A stretch of DNA of 57,254 bases from positions 1-57,254 of the forward strand of contig DVNE01000003.1 in assembly GCA_018714625.1 (NCBI GenBank), written 5' to 3'. Positions 31,365-41,349 of the stretch are shown here, piece by piece. A program made the translations under genes and the position numbers. The notes under the pieces are model-generated. The model did no database searches. It was not told the origin of the DNA and saw only the letters and a program-made list of their open reading frames with translations. The stretch's first letter is position 1, and each line of letters starts with the position of its first letter. This stretch comes from Candidatus Coproplasma excrementigallinarum (GTDB taxonomy: Bacteria > Bacillota > Clostridia > Christensenellales > Borkfalkiaceae).

Positions 31365-31393
31365 TTGCTATACCGCTCAAATTATTATATAAT
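31365..31393 (+). promoter_or_regulatory. Sigma-A-type promoter
   Basis: TTGCTA, 17-nt spacer, TATAAT. Confidence 0.65.
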
Positions 31394-31464
31394 GTTAAAT
31401 GTGTTTGCGTATGGTGCGCAAATGCCAGTCAGTTCAAGCATAAATTTATGCGGAGAAAACGTAC

Positions 31465-33783
31465 ATGAAAAAGAAGTTCAGGATTTTATCAATACTCACG
31501 GCCGGAATTGTTGCGGGAACGGTTACCTTTGCGGGCTGCTCGCTTGTAACGGCCAATGCTCAGTCCGATATGAATCAGGTCATCGCTGAGATAGACATAT
31601 CCAATTCTGAAAAGCTCGACGAAGACCTCAAGGAATACACCGGGGCAATATCCGGCGGCACTGAAATTATCAAGCGCCAGCTTGTGGCATATTTCCTCAA
31701 TGCGGGTTCGTCGCTCGTTTCAGGCGGCAGCACCTACGGCGAGGCGTTCGAAACGCTTGCAAATACTCTCGTAAACAACGAGATACTCATTCAGTATGCA
31801 ACGCTTGCCACTCTTCAGGATATGGTGGAGGACGGCTACGACGGCCTCACTTCAGCTTCTGCGGCAGTAAGCTGGTTCAATGACGAAAGCAAGACCGACA
31901 TTGAAAAGTATGCCGCAATGCTTGATTACCAGGCTACGGTAGACGACTATACCGGCGACAAGGACGTCGACTACAACCTGCTTGCCGAGTACTCGCTCAA
32001 GGCCTCTCTCAATTCGGCCATAGACAGCTACGAGGAGTTAATCCTTGAGACTGATACCACCGAAGATACCTCAGACGCTACCCTTCCCGAGGGAGTGGAT
32101 ACAGAGGTAGAGAACTTCTATCCCCTCAAAGAGGACGGTACGCTCGACTATAACGTATATACCGGTTACAGCGATTATACTCTTCCGCTCAGCGGCATAT
32201 ACCAGGAAGACAAGCTTGAAGGCACAACTTCGTGGAAGCGCCGCCAGGCATACAACAGGTTTATTCAGAGGCTGGACGCCAACTATCTTATAACAGACGA
32301 TGACGACATCTCCGATATATGGAATCTTGACTATGTTCAGGGTCAGTATTTAAGCCTCCTTCGTCAGCAACTTCTTCTTAACTACTACAACCTCTACGAG
32401 CTTGAGCTTGAAAAGGATATAGAGGAGAACAGCATAGACTACGTTGAAGACAGGTACGAGGAACTTCTCGGACAGCAGAAGGCCGACTATAACGGCTCTG
32501 TTTCAAGCTACGAATCCTCGCTCAGCAGCCTTTCTGATACGTCCTTCATACTCTATACGCCCAACACCGATAACGGTCGCAGCTTCGGCTATGTATATAA
32601 TATACTGCTTCCCTTCAGCACATCTCAGAGCAATCTTCTTACCAGCCTTACGTCGCTTCTCAACAACAACGTAATAACCCAGAACGAATATTACGAGATG
32701 CGCAATAAGCTGCTCGGCGAAATAACGACCACCGACCAGCGCTCCGCATGGTTCAACGGCGGTGTGGATTACAGCTTCAACGCCAACGATAACGGATTTA
32801 CAGCAGGCGCTGCCGCAACTGCAGACGGAAAAACATATTACAATGCAGGCGACGACAGCCGCAAAGTTCTCTTCTTCAAGGACAACATGCTTGGAAACAA
32901 GAGGTATGAAAACCTTGAAAAATACCCCGGACTGTACAGCTATAACGGTACGGCCGTAAAGAACGGTGACGACAGCTATACGCTCATTCCCAACAGCCTC
33001 GACATAGACGAGATGCTCGATGAGTTTATCGGCTATATAGATTTCACGCTCGGAACGGAGAACGGCAGCAACGTAACCTGGAGCTACTGGGCTGACGGCG
33101 AAACGATAAACGTTTCCGATACGAGCAAGGGCAACCCCGACTATTACCTCACCGATATATTTAACACCGACCCCGCAGACGAAAAATCTGAAATTGATTA
33201 TTCCAAGTTTGTATATGCCTACGGCACGGTTGACCTCGCCGATTTCACTACGGCTTGTCTTCTTGACGAGAACTCCGATTACTACAAGGTTATGAGCGCC
33301 GTAAACGAGCTTCAGTATGCATATACCACCGATACAGGCATACTTTCCAACTATATCGGTTACAGCATAAGCGCTTACTCGACCGACTATATAAAGGAAT
33401 TTGAGTATGCTGCACAGTACGCCATAAACAACAACGGCGGCAATGCAGGTGCGTTTGCTGTCTGCGCAGGCGACTACGGCTGGCATCTCATATACGTTAC
33501 CAACGTATTCAATCCCGATTCTGAAACATACACTCCTGCATGGAGCGCAAACATCAAAACTGAGGGCACTTTCGAGTATGAGTTCTATGAAGCTATAAAG
33601 AATTCCGACCTCGAGAACGCATCTTCAAGGCTTCAGCTTGACCTTCTCGATATATTCGATAACGACGTGGTTGTTACCGTATACGAGAGCAGGTTCAGCG
33701 ACCTTACAAGCCTTACAACGACCGCAAATACCGGCTCGACGACGACCGGCGGCACAACAAGCGGTAATACAACAACTGCATAA
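31465..33783 (+). CDS. Large lipoprotein, possibly a divergent PrsA/SurA-like foldase
   Basis: Signal peptide with lipobox TFAGC; position downstream of mfd; C-terminal Thr/Gly-rich tail. Confidence 0.75.
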   Translation: MKKKFRILSILTAGIVAGTVTFAGCSLVTANAQSDMNQVIAEIDISNSEKLDEDLKEYTGAISGGTEIIKRQLVAYFLNAGSSLVSGGSTYGEAFETLANTLVNNEILIQYATLATLQDMVEDGYDGLTSASAAVSWFNDESKTDIEKYAAMLDYQATVDDYTGDKDVDYNLLAEYSLKASLNSAIDSYEELILETDTTEDTSDATLPEGVDTEVENFYPLKEDGTLDYNVYTGYSDYTLPLSGIYQEDKLEGTTSWKRRQAYNRFIQRLDANYLITDDDDISDIWNLDYVQGQYLSLLRQQLLLNYYNLYELELEKDIEENSIDYVEDRYEELLGQQKADYNGSVSSYESSLSSLSDTSFILYTPNTDNGRSFGYVYNILLPFSTSQSNLLTSLTSLLNNNVITQNEYYEMRNKLLGEITTTDQRSAWFNGGVDYSFNANDNGFTAGAAATADGKTYYNAGDDSRKVLFFKDNMLGNKRYENLEKYPGLYSYNGTAVKNGDDSYTLIPNSLDIDEMLDEFIGYIDFTLGTENGSNVTWSYWADGETINVSDTSKGNPDYYLTDIFNTDPADEKSEIDYSKFVYAYGTVDLADFTTACLLDENSDYYKVMSAVNELQYAYTTDTGILSNYIGYSISAYSTDYIKEFEYAAQYAINNNGGNAGAFAVCAGDYGWHLIYVTNVFNPDSETYTPAWSANIKTEGTFEYEFYEAIKNSDLENASSRLQLDLLDIFDNDVVVTVYESRFSDLTSLTTTANTGSTTTGGTTSGNTTTA

Positions 33784-33796
33784 TAACAGTACAAAC

Positions 33797-33827
33797 AAAA
33801 AGCCGTGTTTATCACGGCTTTTTTTAT
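33797..33827 (+). terminator. Intrinsic terminator
   Basis: AAAAAGCCGTG tttat CACGGCTTTTTTT. Confidence 0.85.
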
Positions 33828-34018
33828 GTCGTAATTTTTGTGCTGCAAAAAGGTGTATTTCATTATTTAAAACCACTATATTTTTTACGGCCGCACTAAA
33901 GGCCAAATTTATGTCGTGATAATGGCAGGTTGCATACATTAATTTGTAAAGGCGCCGCGAATAAGGTTGTACACATCCGCATATATTAAAATGTAAAATT
34001 TCAGTTTTGCGGTGTAAA

Positions 34019-34825
34019 ATGACTTTTTTTCAGGCGCTGATACTCGGTCTGGTGCAGGGACTGACCGAATTCCTGCCCATATCCTCGAGCGGGCATCTCG
34101 TTCTTGTCCAGCGGGTATTCAACATAGATTTGCAGGGCGCGGATATGCTGTTTGACCTGTTTTTGCATCTGGGCACGCTTTTTGCCGTTCTCGTATGTTT
34201 CCGCAGGCAGGTTCTTGGGCTGTTCAGACGGCCGTATAAAAAACTTCTCTGGCTTATTTTTGCAAGCATTCCCGCCGCACTCGTCGGGTTTCTGCTCGGC
34301 GATTTAGTCGAGCGCTACCTTTTCGGCGGCGCATACCTTGCGGCGGGTTTTGCTCTTACAGCCGTACTTCTCGCCGCGGCGCAGGTGAGGGCAAAGCGCA
34401 CAGCAAACACTCTTCCGCTCAAAGCTAAAAATGCGCTGTTTATGGGTGTTATGCAGGCGGTAGCCGTAATACCTGGTATATCACGCAGCGGCGCAACGGT
34501 TGCCGCAGGCATAATATCTGGGGCTGACAGAGAGGAGGTTGCCGACTTCTCCTTTCTTATGAGCATTCCCGTCATAGCGGGCGGCTTTGCCGTAACGCTT
34601 ATAAAGGGCATTGTCGGTGGAGAACTCTCCGATATTTTTATGTATGCGGGAGCAAGCTTCGGCTTCTGCGTGGCAATCAGCGTGTTTGCCTCCGCCCTGG
34701 CGGGTTTTGCCGCAATAAAGCTGATGCTGAAAAGCATATCTTCGGCAAGGTACACTCCGTTCATAATTTACCTTATTCTCCTTGCCATCCTCTGCGTGGT
34801 TCTAAAAATGCTTGGTGTTCTGTAA
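34019..34825 (+). CDS. uppP: Undecaprenyl-diphosphatase
   Basis: ALILGLVQGLTEFLPISSSGHLVL, IPGISRSGATVAAGI. Confidence 0.96.
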   Translation: MTFFQALILGLVQGLTEFLPISSSGHLVLVQRVFNIDLQGADMLFDLFLHLGTLFAVLVCFRRQVLGLFRRPYKKLLWLIFASIPAALVGFLLGDLVERYLFGGAYLAAGFALTAVLLAAAQVRAKRTANTLPLKAKNALFMGVMQAVAVIPGISRSGATVAAGIISGADREEVADFSFLMSIPVIAGGFAVTLIKGIVGGELSDIFMYAGASFGFCVAISVFASALAGFAAIKLMLKSISSARYTPFIIYLILLAILCVVLKMLGVL

Positions 34826-34858
34826 CCTGGCTAAGCTAAGGTCTTTATTTATTAGCTT

Positions 34859-34895
34859 ACGTGCGGGCGCGCAATTCTGCGCGCCCGCACGTCTT
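34859..34895 (+). terminator. Very stable hairpin terminator
   Basis: ACGTGCGGGCGCGCA attc TGCGCGCCCGCACGT then CTTTT. Confidence 0.75.
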
Positions 34896-35096
34896 TTACA
34901 AGTTTATTCCGCAACGGTTTGTTTTTTTTATATAACAGATTTAAGCAAGATAGTTGCCCGTATTTGTATGCAAAAATGGGGGTGAGCAATCTTCACGCCG
35001 CTTCATTGTTCAATTTGGTTGATTTAAATGCATCGGGTATGGTATAATCTGAAATATAAGTGCGCCAGAAAAAGACAGCGGCGCATCGGAGTTATT

Positions 35097-35873
35097 ATGG
35101 AAGAAATTTTAAAGGTGGAGGGGCTTACCAAGCGATTTAAGCTCTCCTACAAGCAGCAGCGGCTGGAGCGCACCGATAAAAAGGTGATAACGGCCGTAGA
35201 CGACCTTTCATTCACGGCATACAGGGGCGAGATTTTCGGTCTGCTCGGACCTAACGGTGCAGGCAAAACTACTACATTGCGGATGCTTGCAACGCTCATA
35301 TCGCCGGACGCTGGCGACGCACAGATAGAGGGGTTCAGCATTGTAAAACAGCCCGACGCCGTCCGTTCGCGCATAGGTTTTCTTACTGGCGAGCTCAAGC
35401 TCGAAGATTTTTTTACGCCTAACTATCTGTTCAATTTTTTCAGCGAGCTGTATGGCATAAGCGAACCCGTCCGCAACGCTCGCCGCAGGGAGCTCTTTTC
35501 GCGGTTCGGCATAGACAGATTTGCCGAAGTAAAGCTTGCCAATCTTTCAACGGGTATGAAACAGAAGATTTCACTTGTCATATCAGTTGTCAATGACCCC
35601 GACTTTATAATTTTTGACGAGCCTACCAACGGGCTTGACGTGCTCACCGCAAAAACGGTGACTGACTTTTTGCTTGAACTGAAAGCGCAGGGCAAGACCA
35701 TAATTTTATCTACCCACATATTCAGTCTTGTGGAAAAGATTTGCGACAGGGTAGGTATAATAATAGGCGGCAGGCTGGTTGCGCTTGATACCGTTTCCGC
35801 GCTTGTAAAGGGGCGCGACCTCGAGGATGTGTTCTTTGATATTTACGCACGCCAGACGGGAGGTGCGGTATGA
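35097..35873 (+). CDS. ABC transporter ATP-binding protein (NatA-like)
   Basis: Walker A GLLGPNGAGKTT, LSTGMKQK, IIFDEPTNGLDV. Confidence 0.93.
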   Translation: MEEILKVEGLTKRFKLSYKQQRLERTDKKVITAVDDLSFTAYRGEIFGLLGPNGAGKTTTLRMLATLISPDAGDAQIEGFSIVKQPDAVRSRIGFLTGELKLEDFFTPNYLFNFFSELYGISEPVRNARRRELFSRFGIDRFAEVKLANLSTGMKQKISLVISVVNDPDFIIFDEPTNGLDVLTAKTVTDFLLELKAQGKTIILSTHIFSLVEKICDRVGIIIGGRLVALDTVSALVKGRDLEDVFFDIYARQTGGAV

Positions 35874-37036
35874 GCGGCATTATAGCTATCATAAAAAAAG
35901 AGTTTGCTAGATTTTTTATGGACAGGCGCATGCTCCTCACCACGATAATAATGCCCGGACTGCTGATTTATGTGGTATATACCATAATGGGCTCTGTCAT
36001 GGGCGGACTTATCGGGGGCGACGGAAAATCCTCTGCCGTAGTTAAAAATATGCCGTCCTCCGTAGCGCCATATTTTGCGGTTGCTGAAGGGCTGGAGATT
36101 GGTACGGCCGTCGAGGACGATGACTACTATCTCGACAGAATTCAAGACGGAGCTCTTGATTTGTATGTCGTCTTTCCTGAAAATTTCGACGATATTATAG
36201 CCGACCGCAACGAAGCGGACTACCGCGCCCCCAATGTGGATATCTACTACAACTCTGCCGAAAGTAACTCGTCAATGGCGTATTCGCTGGTTACGGGCAT
36301 TCTTCAGATGTATGAAAATCAGATTTCAAATGTATTCAACGTCAATTCAGATTCTGATGTAATATACGACCTCGCCGTAAGCGGCAATGCCGCAAGCTAC
36401 ATTTTAAGCGCAATAGTGCCTATGGTTTTACTTGTAATGATGTTCAGCGGCTGTATGGCGGTTGCGCCGGAATCAATTGCGGGCGAAAAAGAGAGGGGCA
36501 CTTTTGCAACAATGCTTGTCACCCCGGTAAAGCGCTCCTATATAGCCATAGGCAAGATAGTCAGCCTTAGCTGTATATCGCTTCTGAGCGGTCTTTCAAG
36601 TTTCCTGGGACTGATACTCTCGCTGCCAAACCTTCTCCAGGGCAGCGTGGATATGGACCTCTCGGTTTTCGGCGCGGGCGACTATATAATGATACTTGGC
36701 GTAATGCTTTCAACGGTGCTTTTGATTGTTTCGCTTATTTCGTGCATATCTGCCCTTGCAAAGAGTGTCAAGGAGGCCAACAGCTATATAGGGCCGCTGA
36801 ACATTGTAGTAGTGGTGGTGGGTTTGCTTTCTTCACTGCTCGGAGGCCAGTCGTCACCGTTATTGTACCTTATTCCCGTATATAACAGCGCGCTTATCGT
36901 CACTGATGTAATGTCACTCTCCGTCCTGCCGCTCAATTTCTGCATAACAATAGTTGCAAACATTGTTTATGCCTGCGTTTTCGGATTTATCCTTACAAGA
37001 ATGTTCAAGAGTGAAAGGGTAATGTTCGGAAGATAA
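35870..37036 (+). CDS. ABC-2 type permease (NatB-like)
   Basis: Overlaps ATPase gene; TM helices; EKERGTFATMLVTPV motif. Confidence 0.92.
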   Translation: MSGIIAIIKKEFARFFMDRRMLLTTIIMPGLLIYVVYTIMGSVMGGLIGGDGKSSAVVKNMPSSVAPYFAVAEGLEIGTAVEDDDYYLDRIQDGALDLYVVFPENFDDIIADRNEADYRAPNVDIYYNSAESNSSMAYSLVTGILQMYENQISNVFNVNSDSDVIYDLAVSGNAASYILSAIVPMVLLVMMFSGCMAVAPESIAGEKERGTFATMLVTPVKRSYIAIGKIVSLSCISLLSGLSSFLGLILSLPNLLQGSVDMDLSVFGAGDYIMILGVMLSTVLLIVSLISCISALAKSVKEANSYIGPLNIVVVVVGLLSSLLGGQSSPLLYLIPVYNSALIVTDVMSLSVLPLNFCITIVANIVYACVFGFILTRMFKSERVMFGR

Positions 37037-37219
37037 ATGGTATACTGGAAGGGATTGACGGAAACCCGCCATTAAAGGCGGCTTTTGCGTGCCTTGTCTA
37101 TAAGTCCTCATTGCAATACCGTAGTGGGTATTGCTGCTTCGTCGGTCGCGCCAATTCACCGCAAAATACGCGCTTTAATGGTGCATAGCAATTTAAGACA
37201 AGAGGTCTCTTCAGATATC

Positions 37220-37248
37220 TGAGCGCGGCCGCAAAATGCGGCCGCGCT
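37220..37248. terminator. GC-rich perfect hairpin between convergent units
   Basis: GAGCGCGGCCGCA aaa TGCGGCCGCGCTC. Confidence 0.5.
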
Positions 37249-37299
37249 CATAAAAATTACAGTAAATTCTCTGTGTTTAAGTATTTTAAAACAAATATA

Positions 37300-37330
37300 A
37301 AAAGCCGCCGCATAATGCGACGGCTTTTTA
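37300..37330 (-). terminator. Terminator of SRP RNA
   Basis: Minus strand AAAAAGCCGTCGC attat GCGGCGGCTTTTT. Confidence 0.8.
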
Positions 37331-37334
37331 AGCC

Positions 37335-37606
37335 TGAAAAAACTGTGCAATCTCTTTTGCCGTAACAGACCGAAGCGTTAAACCCGGCAGGTAGCTCCCG
37401 CAAAGCTACCTTATGGCACACCTTCGGACTGTTTAGTGCTGCTATATCCCTATCCTGACACGGTTCGCAGCTTCCGGTTGCATAAGACCTTGCGATCAAC
37501 ACCCCTTACAGGGCGCAGCCTTCCATCTGTTGCGTCGAGAGAGACGTTCAGTCCTGCTGTAGCGGATTGCAGGTACAGGGCACCGCTAACTCCCCACCTA
37601 GCACAG
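37335..37606 (-). ncRNA. ffs: Signal recognition particle RNA (large, Alu-domain containing)
   Basis: Minus strand GGTGGGGAGTTAGCGGTGCCCTGTACCTGCAATCCGCTACAGCAGG (Alu domain) and domain IV GTCAGG-ATA-GGGA-TAT-AGCAGC; ends are approximate. Confidence 0.88.
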
Positions 37607-37765
37607 CTTATATATTTTAGCAGAAATCAGTTATAAATGCAAGCGATTGCCTTATTTTTTTGGGTAAAATATGTAATGGCTTGACTTTTTTTGCAAGTTG
37701 ACTTAAAATTTAAAGGTAAAGTATTTCCGCACGCCGTGCGGTAACATACAGTAAGGAGATTATTT

Positions 37766-38644
37766 ATGGCTGAAAATTGCTCGCACGATTGCAGTTCGTG
37801 CGGTGAAAATTGTCCCTCGAGAGAGGGGGCAAGCTTAAAAAAGAAGCCCAATCCCATGAGCGACATAAAGCACGTCATTGCCGTAGTCAGCGGCAAGGGC
37901 GGAGTTGGTAAATCTATGACGTGTGCCCTTCTTGCAGCGGCGTCTCAGGCAAAGGGCAACGTTACCGCCATTATGGATGCCGATATAACCGGACCTTCAA
38001 TTCCCAAGATGTTCGGCGTACACGAGAGGGCGACGGGTGACGAGGCCGGCATTTATCCCTGCGTAAGCAAGGGCGGAGTGCAGATGATGTCTATGAACCT
38101 GCTGCTTGAAAATGAGGACGACCCCGTTGTATGGCGCGGCGCGCTCATATCTGGCACGGTTTTGCAGTTCTGGACGGACGTAATATGGCAGGGCGTAGAC
38201 TATATGTTTGTTGATATGCCCCCCGGAACGGGCGATGTGCCGCTCACTCTCTTCCAAAGCATTCCTCTGGACGGCATTATAGTTGTTACGACGCCCCAGG
38301 ACCTTGTCGGAATGATAGTTTCCAAGGCCGTGAATATGGCGCAGATGATGAATGTTCCCATTCTTGGAATAGTGGAAAATATGAGTTACCTCACCTGCCC
38401 CGACTGCGGCAGGAAGATAAGCGTCTTCGGCGAGAGTGTGGTGGAGGCAATAGCCCTCGAGCACGGAATACCCGCAGTTGCAAAAGTGCCAATAGACAGA
38501 AAGCTTACCGCCGCGGCAGACAGCGGAAGGATTGAAGAGGTAGAAAATAACTATCTTTCTGACTTCTTTGATAAGATTGTTGCAGAGATAGAGGCAGCAA
38601 AGGCAGAAAAAGCTGCCAGTGCTGATAAAACCGATAAAAATTAA
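37766..38644 (+). CDS. Mrp/NBP35-family ATP-binding protein (Fe-S carrier)
   Basis: VVSGKGGVGKSMTCALLA, MDADITGPSIPKMFG, PPGTGDVPLT, CPDCG near the C-terminus; Cys-rich N-terminus. Confidence 0.94.
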   Translation: MAENCSHDCSSCGENCPSREGASLKKKPNPMSDIKHVIAVVSGKGGVGKSMTCALLAAASQAKGNVTAIMDADITGPSIPKMFGVHERATGDEAGIYPCVSKGGVQMMSMNLLLENEDDPVVWRGALISGTVLQFWTDVIWQGVDYMFVDMPPGTGDVPLTLFQSIPLDGIIVVTTPQDLVGMIVSKAVNMAQMMNVPILGIVENMSYLTCPDCGRKISVFGESVVEAIALEHGIPAVAKVPIDRKLTAAADSGRIEEVENNYLSDFFDKIVAEIEAAKAEKAASADKTDKN

Positions 38645-38662
38645 TGCTGATTACAGATTGCA

Positions 38663-38698
38663 AAAGGGCGCGTGCTTTATATGCACGCGCCCTTTTGT
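38663..38698 (+). terminator. Intrinsic terminator after mrp
   Basis: AAAAGGGCGCGTGC tttatat GCACGCGCCCTTTT. Confidence 0.8.
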
Positions 38699-38868
38699 GT
38701 AAAAAGAATTAAATAAGGGTAAAGTAAGTCTGTCAGAGTAAAGAATTTGGTTTAAAGCTGAAATTGCCGTTCGTATGGCTAAAAAATTATTAAAAATACT
38801 GTATGAATTTCTGCGTTGGAAATCTTAATTAAAACGGCTTTGGAAGGAAATCCGATAAAAAAATGAAA

Positions 38869-39591
38869 TCAGTTTTTTTCGGGCAAAAATTTCCAATAGC
38901 GCACGGGCATGGATGCGCGCATAAGCTTTTCGTTTTTGCGTTCGGATATATTTACGTTGCGGTAATACTCTTTCCAGAGCTTTTCAAAGCCCGCCTCGCT
39001 CTCCGAAAGGCTTATTTCCGCTCTTTCGGCATTTACCATAATCCAGTTCTGCCCGTTGCTTACCGCCGCCTTGGCGCGGCCTAAATCGTGTATGACAAAT
39101 CTGAGCGCGCCCAATCTTGCTTTAAAGTGTTTTGCCAGAAGGTCGGTTATGTCGTTATCGGGGGAGTAGGGGGCGTACAGTATGCCCTCGGCTGTCTCTT
39201 TGAACCTGATAAAACCGCGCTGTTTGTCCAGCTCGTGCAAAACCTTGTAAATTAAATCGTTGAGCTTCATAACTGGGCGCTCGGCGAGCATCTTTCTTAT
39301 CGGTCTGCCATATTCAATCAGCAGGCGGATATAGTCGAAAGCGGCCTGTTCGCGCTCCGTAAGATTGCTGCGCAGTGCGAGGTCAACATCTCCCGCGGCG
39401 TATCTGTCCGTCTGGTCAATACGGCGGCGCACGCGTATGAACTTTTCTTCGTCCGCCAAAACATTTATAAGCGTGTCGCCTATGCCGAGTTGAATATTTC
39501 CGTCCGAAGTTATTTTGCCGTCCGTCTTCCATGCATCAAATACGGCGGTGTAAAAGCCAATCATTGTGCCGTCTGTGAGGTAAATATTCAT
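38869..39591 (-). CDS. Putative DNA repair protein (TIGR03915/DUF4130-like), partner of the radical SAM protein
   Basis: Overlaps radical SAM gene stop; VHELDKQRGFIRFKETAEGILYAPYSPDNDI...LARHFKARLG-type region. Confidence 0.82.
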   Translation of the reverse strand: MNIYLTDGTMIGFYTAVFDAWKTDGKITSDGNIQLGIGDTLINVLADEEKFIRVRRRIDQTDRYAAGDVDLALRSNLTEREQAAFDYIRLLIEYGRPIRKMLAERPVMKLNDLIYKVLHELDKQRGFIRFKETAEGILYAPYSPDNDITDLLAKHFKARLGALRFVIHDLGRAKAAVSNGQNWIMVNAERAEISLSESEAGFEKLWKEYYRNVNISERKNEKLMRASMPVRYWKFLPEKN

Positions 39592-40844
39592 AGCTGACCG
39601 GTTATCGCCCTCAGCGCGTTGCTGTTGTCTGAAAACAGCGAGAGCTGCTCGTCTTCAGGCTTCTCAATGTTTTTTTCTGCGAGGAGCGCCCGTACATTGC
39701 CGCCGTCTGAACCGTAAAATTTACCTTTGCAGGTTATAAAGTGCTTTGCCCGTTTCAGTACGACGCGCATTTTTTCAAGGTCTTCAAAACCAAGCGAAGT
39801 AAACCTGCGCGCCTCGGTTATTCTGTATGCGCTCTTGGCGCCTATGCCTGGCACGCGGAGCAGCATTTCAAGCGGCGCTCTGTTCACTTCCACAGGGAAG
39901 AGGTGCATATTTTTAAGCGCCCAGGCGCACTTCGGGTCATAATCCTCGCTGAGGTTTTCGCCGATACCGCATATCTCTTCAACGCTGAATCCGTAAAATC
40001 TGAGCAGCCAGTCGGACTGATAAAGTCTGTGCTCGCGAAGAAGTCCTGCGGGCTTTGCGGGCAGAATGGGGCTTGATATAACGGGAATATACGAGGAATA
40101 GTACACTCTTTTAAGCTGCATACAGCGGTAGAGGTACTGTGTAAGCCGCAAAATCTGGCCGTCGCTCTCGGGCGAGGCGCCTACAATCATCTGCGTCGTC
40201 TGCCCCGCCGGCAAAATCCTGCCCCGCCTTATCCTGTTTTCTTTCTGATAAGTGAGCGCCGCGCTCAGCCTCTTCATGGGGTTTACAAGGCTTTCCTTGG
40301 TCTTTTGCGGCGCAAGCAAAAGCAGCGATTTTTCTGACGGCAACTCTATATTGTAGCTCATTCTGTCGGCGTACTTTGCCGCCTCAAGCACGAGCGATTG
40401 GTCTGCGTGCGGTATGCCCTTGAGGTGAATGTAGCCGTTGAAGTTGTATTGCGTGCGCAGCATTTTAACCGTGCGCAGCAGCGCCTCCATAGTGCGGTCG
40501 GGCGTATCGAATACCGCTGATGAGAGGAACAAACCCTCGATATAATTTCTCTTGTAAAAATTTATGGTGAGCGAGCACAAGTCTTCAGGCGAAATGCGCG
40601 CCCTTGGTACGTCCGCCGAGCGACGGTTCGGGCAGTATTCGCAGTTGTAAAGGCACTCGTTGCTCATGAGAATTTTAAGTAGTGAGATACACCTTCCGTC
40701 GGGAGTAAAGGAGTGGCATATCCCCCCGACGGAAGCGTTCCCCAGCCCGCCCTTTTTGTTGGCTCGCGCAGAGCCCGAAGAGGAGCAGGAAACATCATAT
40801 TTAGCGCTTTCAGTAAGAATTTGCAGTGTTTCTGCGTTTAACAT
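39588..40844 (-). CDS. Putative DNA modification/repair radical SAM protein (TIGR03916-like)
   Basis: LLKILMSNECLYNCEYCPNRRSADVPRA (CxxxCxxC) and C-terminal HhH LRVPGIGAKSAYRI. Confidence 0.9.
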   Translation of the reverse strand: MLNAETLQILTESAKYDVSCSSSGSARANKKGGLGNASVGGICHSFTPDGRCISLLKILMSNECLYNCEYCPNRRSADVPRARISPEDLCSLTINFYKRNYIEGLFLSSAVFDTPDRTMEALLRTVKMLRTQYNFNGYIHLKGIPHADQSLVLEAAKYADRMSYNIELPSEKSLLLLAPQKTKESLVNPMKRLSAALTYQKENRIRRGRILPAGQTTQMIVGASPESDGQILRLTQYLYRCMQLKRVYYSSYIPVISSPILPAKPAGLLREHRLYQSDWLLRFYGFSVEEICGIGENLSEDYDPKCAWALKNMHLFPVEVNRAPLEMLLRVPGIGAKSAYRITEARRFTSLGFEDLEKMRVVLKRAKHFITCKGKFYGSDGGNVRALLAEKNIEKPEDEQLSLFSDNSNALRAITGQL

Positions 40845-40911
40845 GGCATGTATCCCGTAAAAAATGTTGCGGCTGGCACATAAAACCCGAATTGCGCCGT
40901 GAACGGTGTCG

Positions 40912-40925
40912 CAAACATTTGTTTA
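40912..40925 (-). promoter_or_regulatory. Candidate LexA/SOS operator 1 of the radical SAM repair operon
   Basis: Minus strand TAAACAAATGTTTG, shared core AAACAAAYGTTT. Confidence 0.65.
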
Positions 40926-40956
40926 AATAAATTATATCATTGCCAGCCGACTTTGT

Positions 40957-40970
40957 CAAACGTTTGTTTG
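40957..40970 (-). promoter_or_regulatory. Candidate LexA/SOS operator 2 of the radical SAM repair operon
   Basis: Minus strand CAAACAAACGTTTG, shared core AAACAAAYGTTT. Confidence 0.7.
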
Positions 40971-41349
40971 TGAAAAATTAAAAAATTTTTGCGGTCGGGC
41001 TTCTTATAATAGGGGCATAAATTTCGCGGCGGAGGGTGGTATATACCTTTTATGCAATAGGGGTGTAAGCTTAGCAGCGGTAAAAAATTGTGCCGTTATG
41101 TCTGTTGGCTTTGCCATTTAATTTGTTTATTTACAGTGCAAAATATTCGGACTTTATTTTGCGTAGTGCGTGGATGTCCGGGCAGGCAAGATGTGCATTC
41201 TTTTGTATAAATTTCACTAATATTTCATTAATGTGTAAACTAAATCTAATATAATTGTGATAATAATGTTTTAACGGTATAAAGTTGAGGTTAAAAATAA
41301 TATAGCGGTATATATACCGCGAATATTACACCTTAAAGGCGGAAAAAAT

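Noticed and set aside
32503-33486. 327-aa antisense ORF inside the lipoprotein gene
   Set aside because: Shadow ORF; the sense gene has promoter, signal peptide and terminator.
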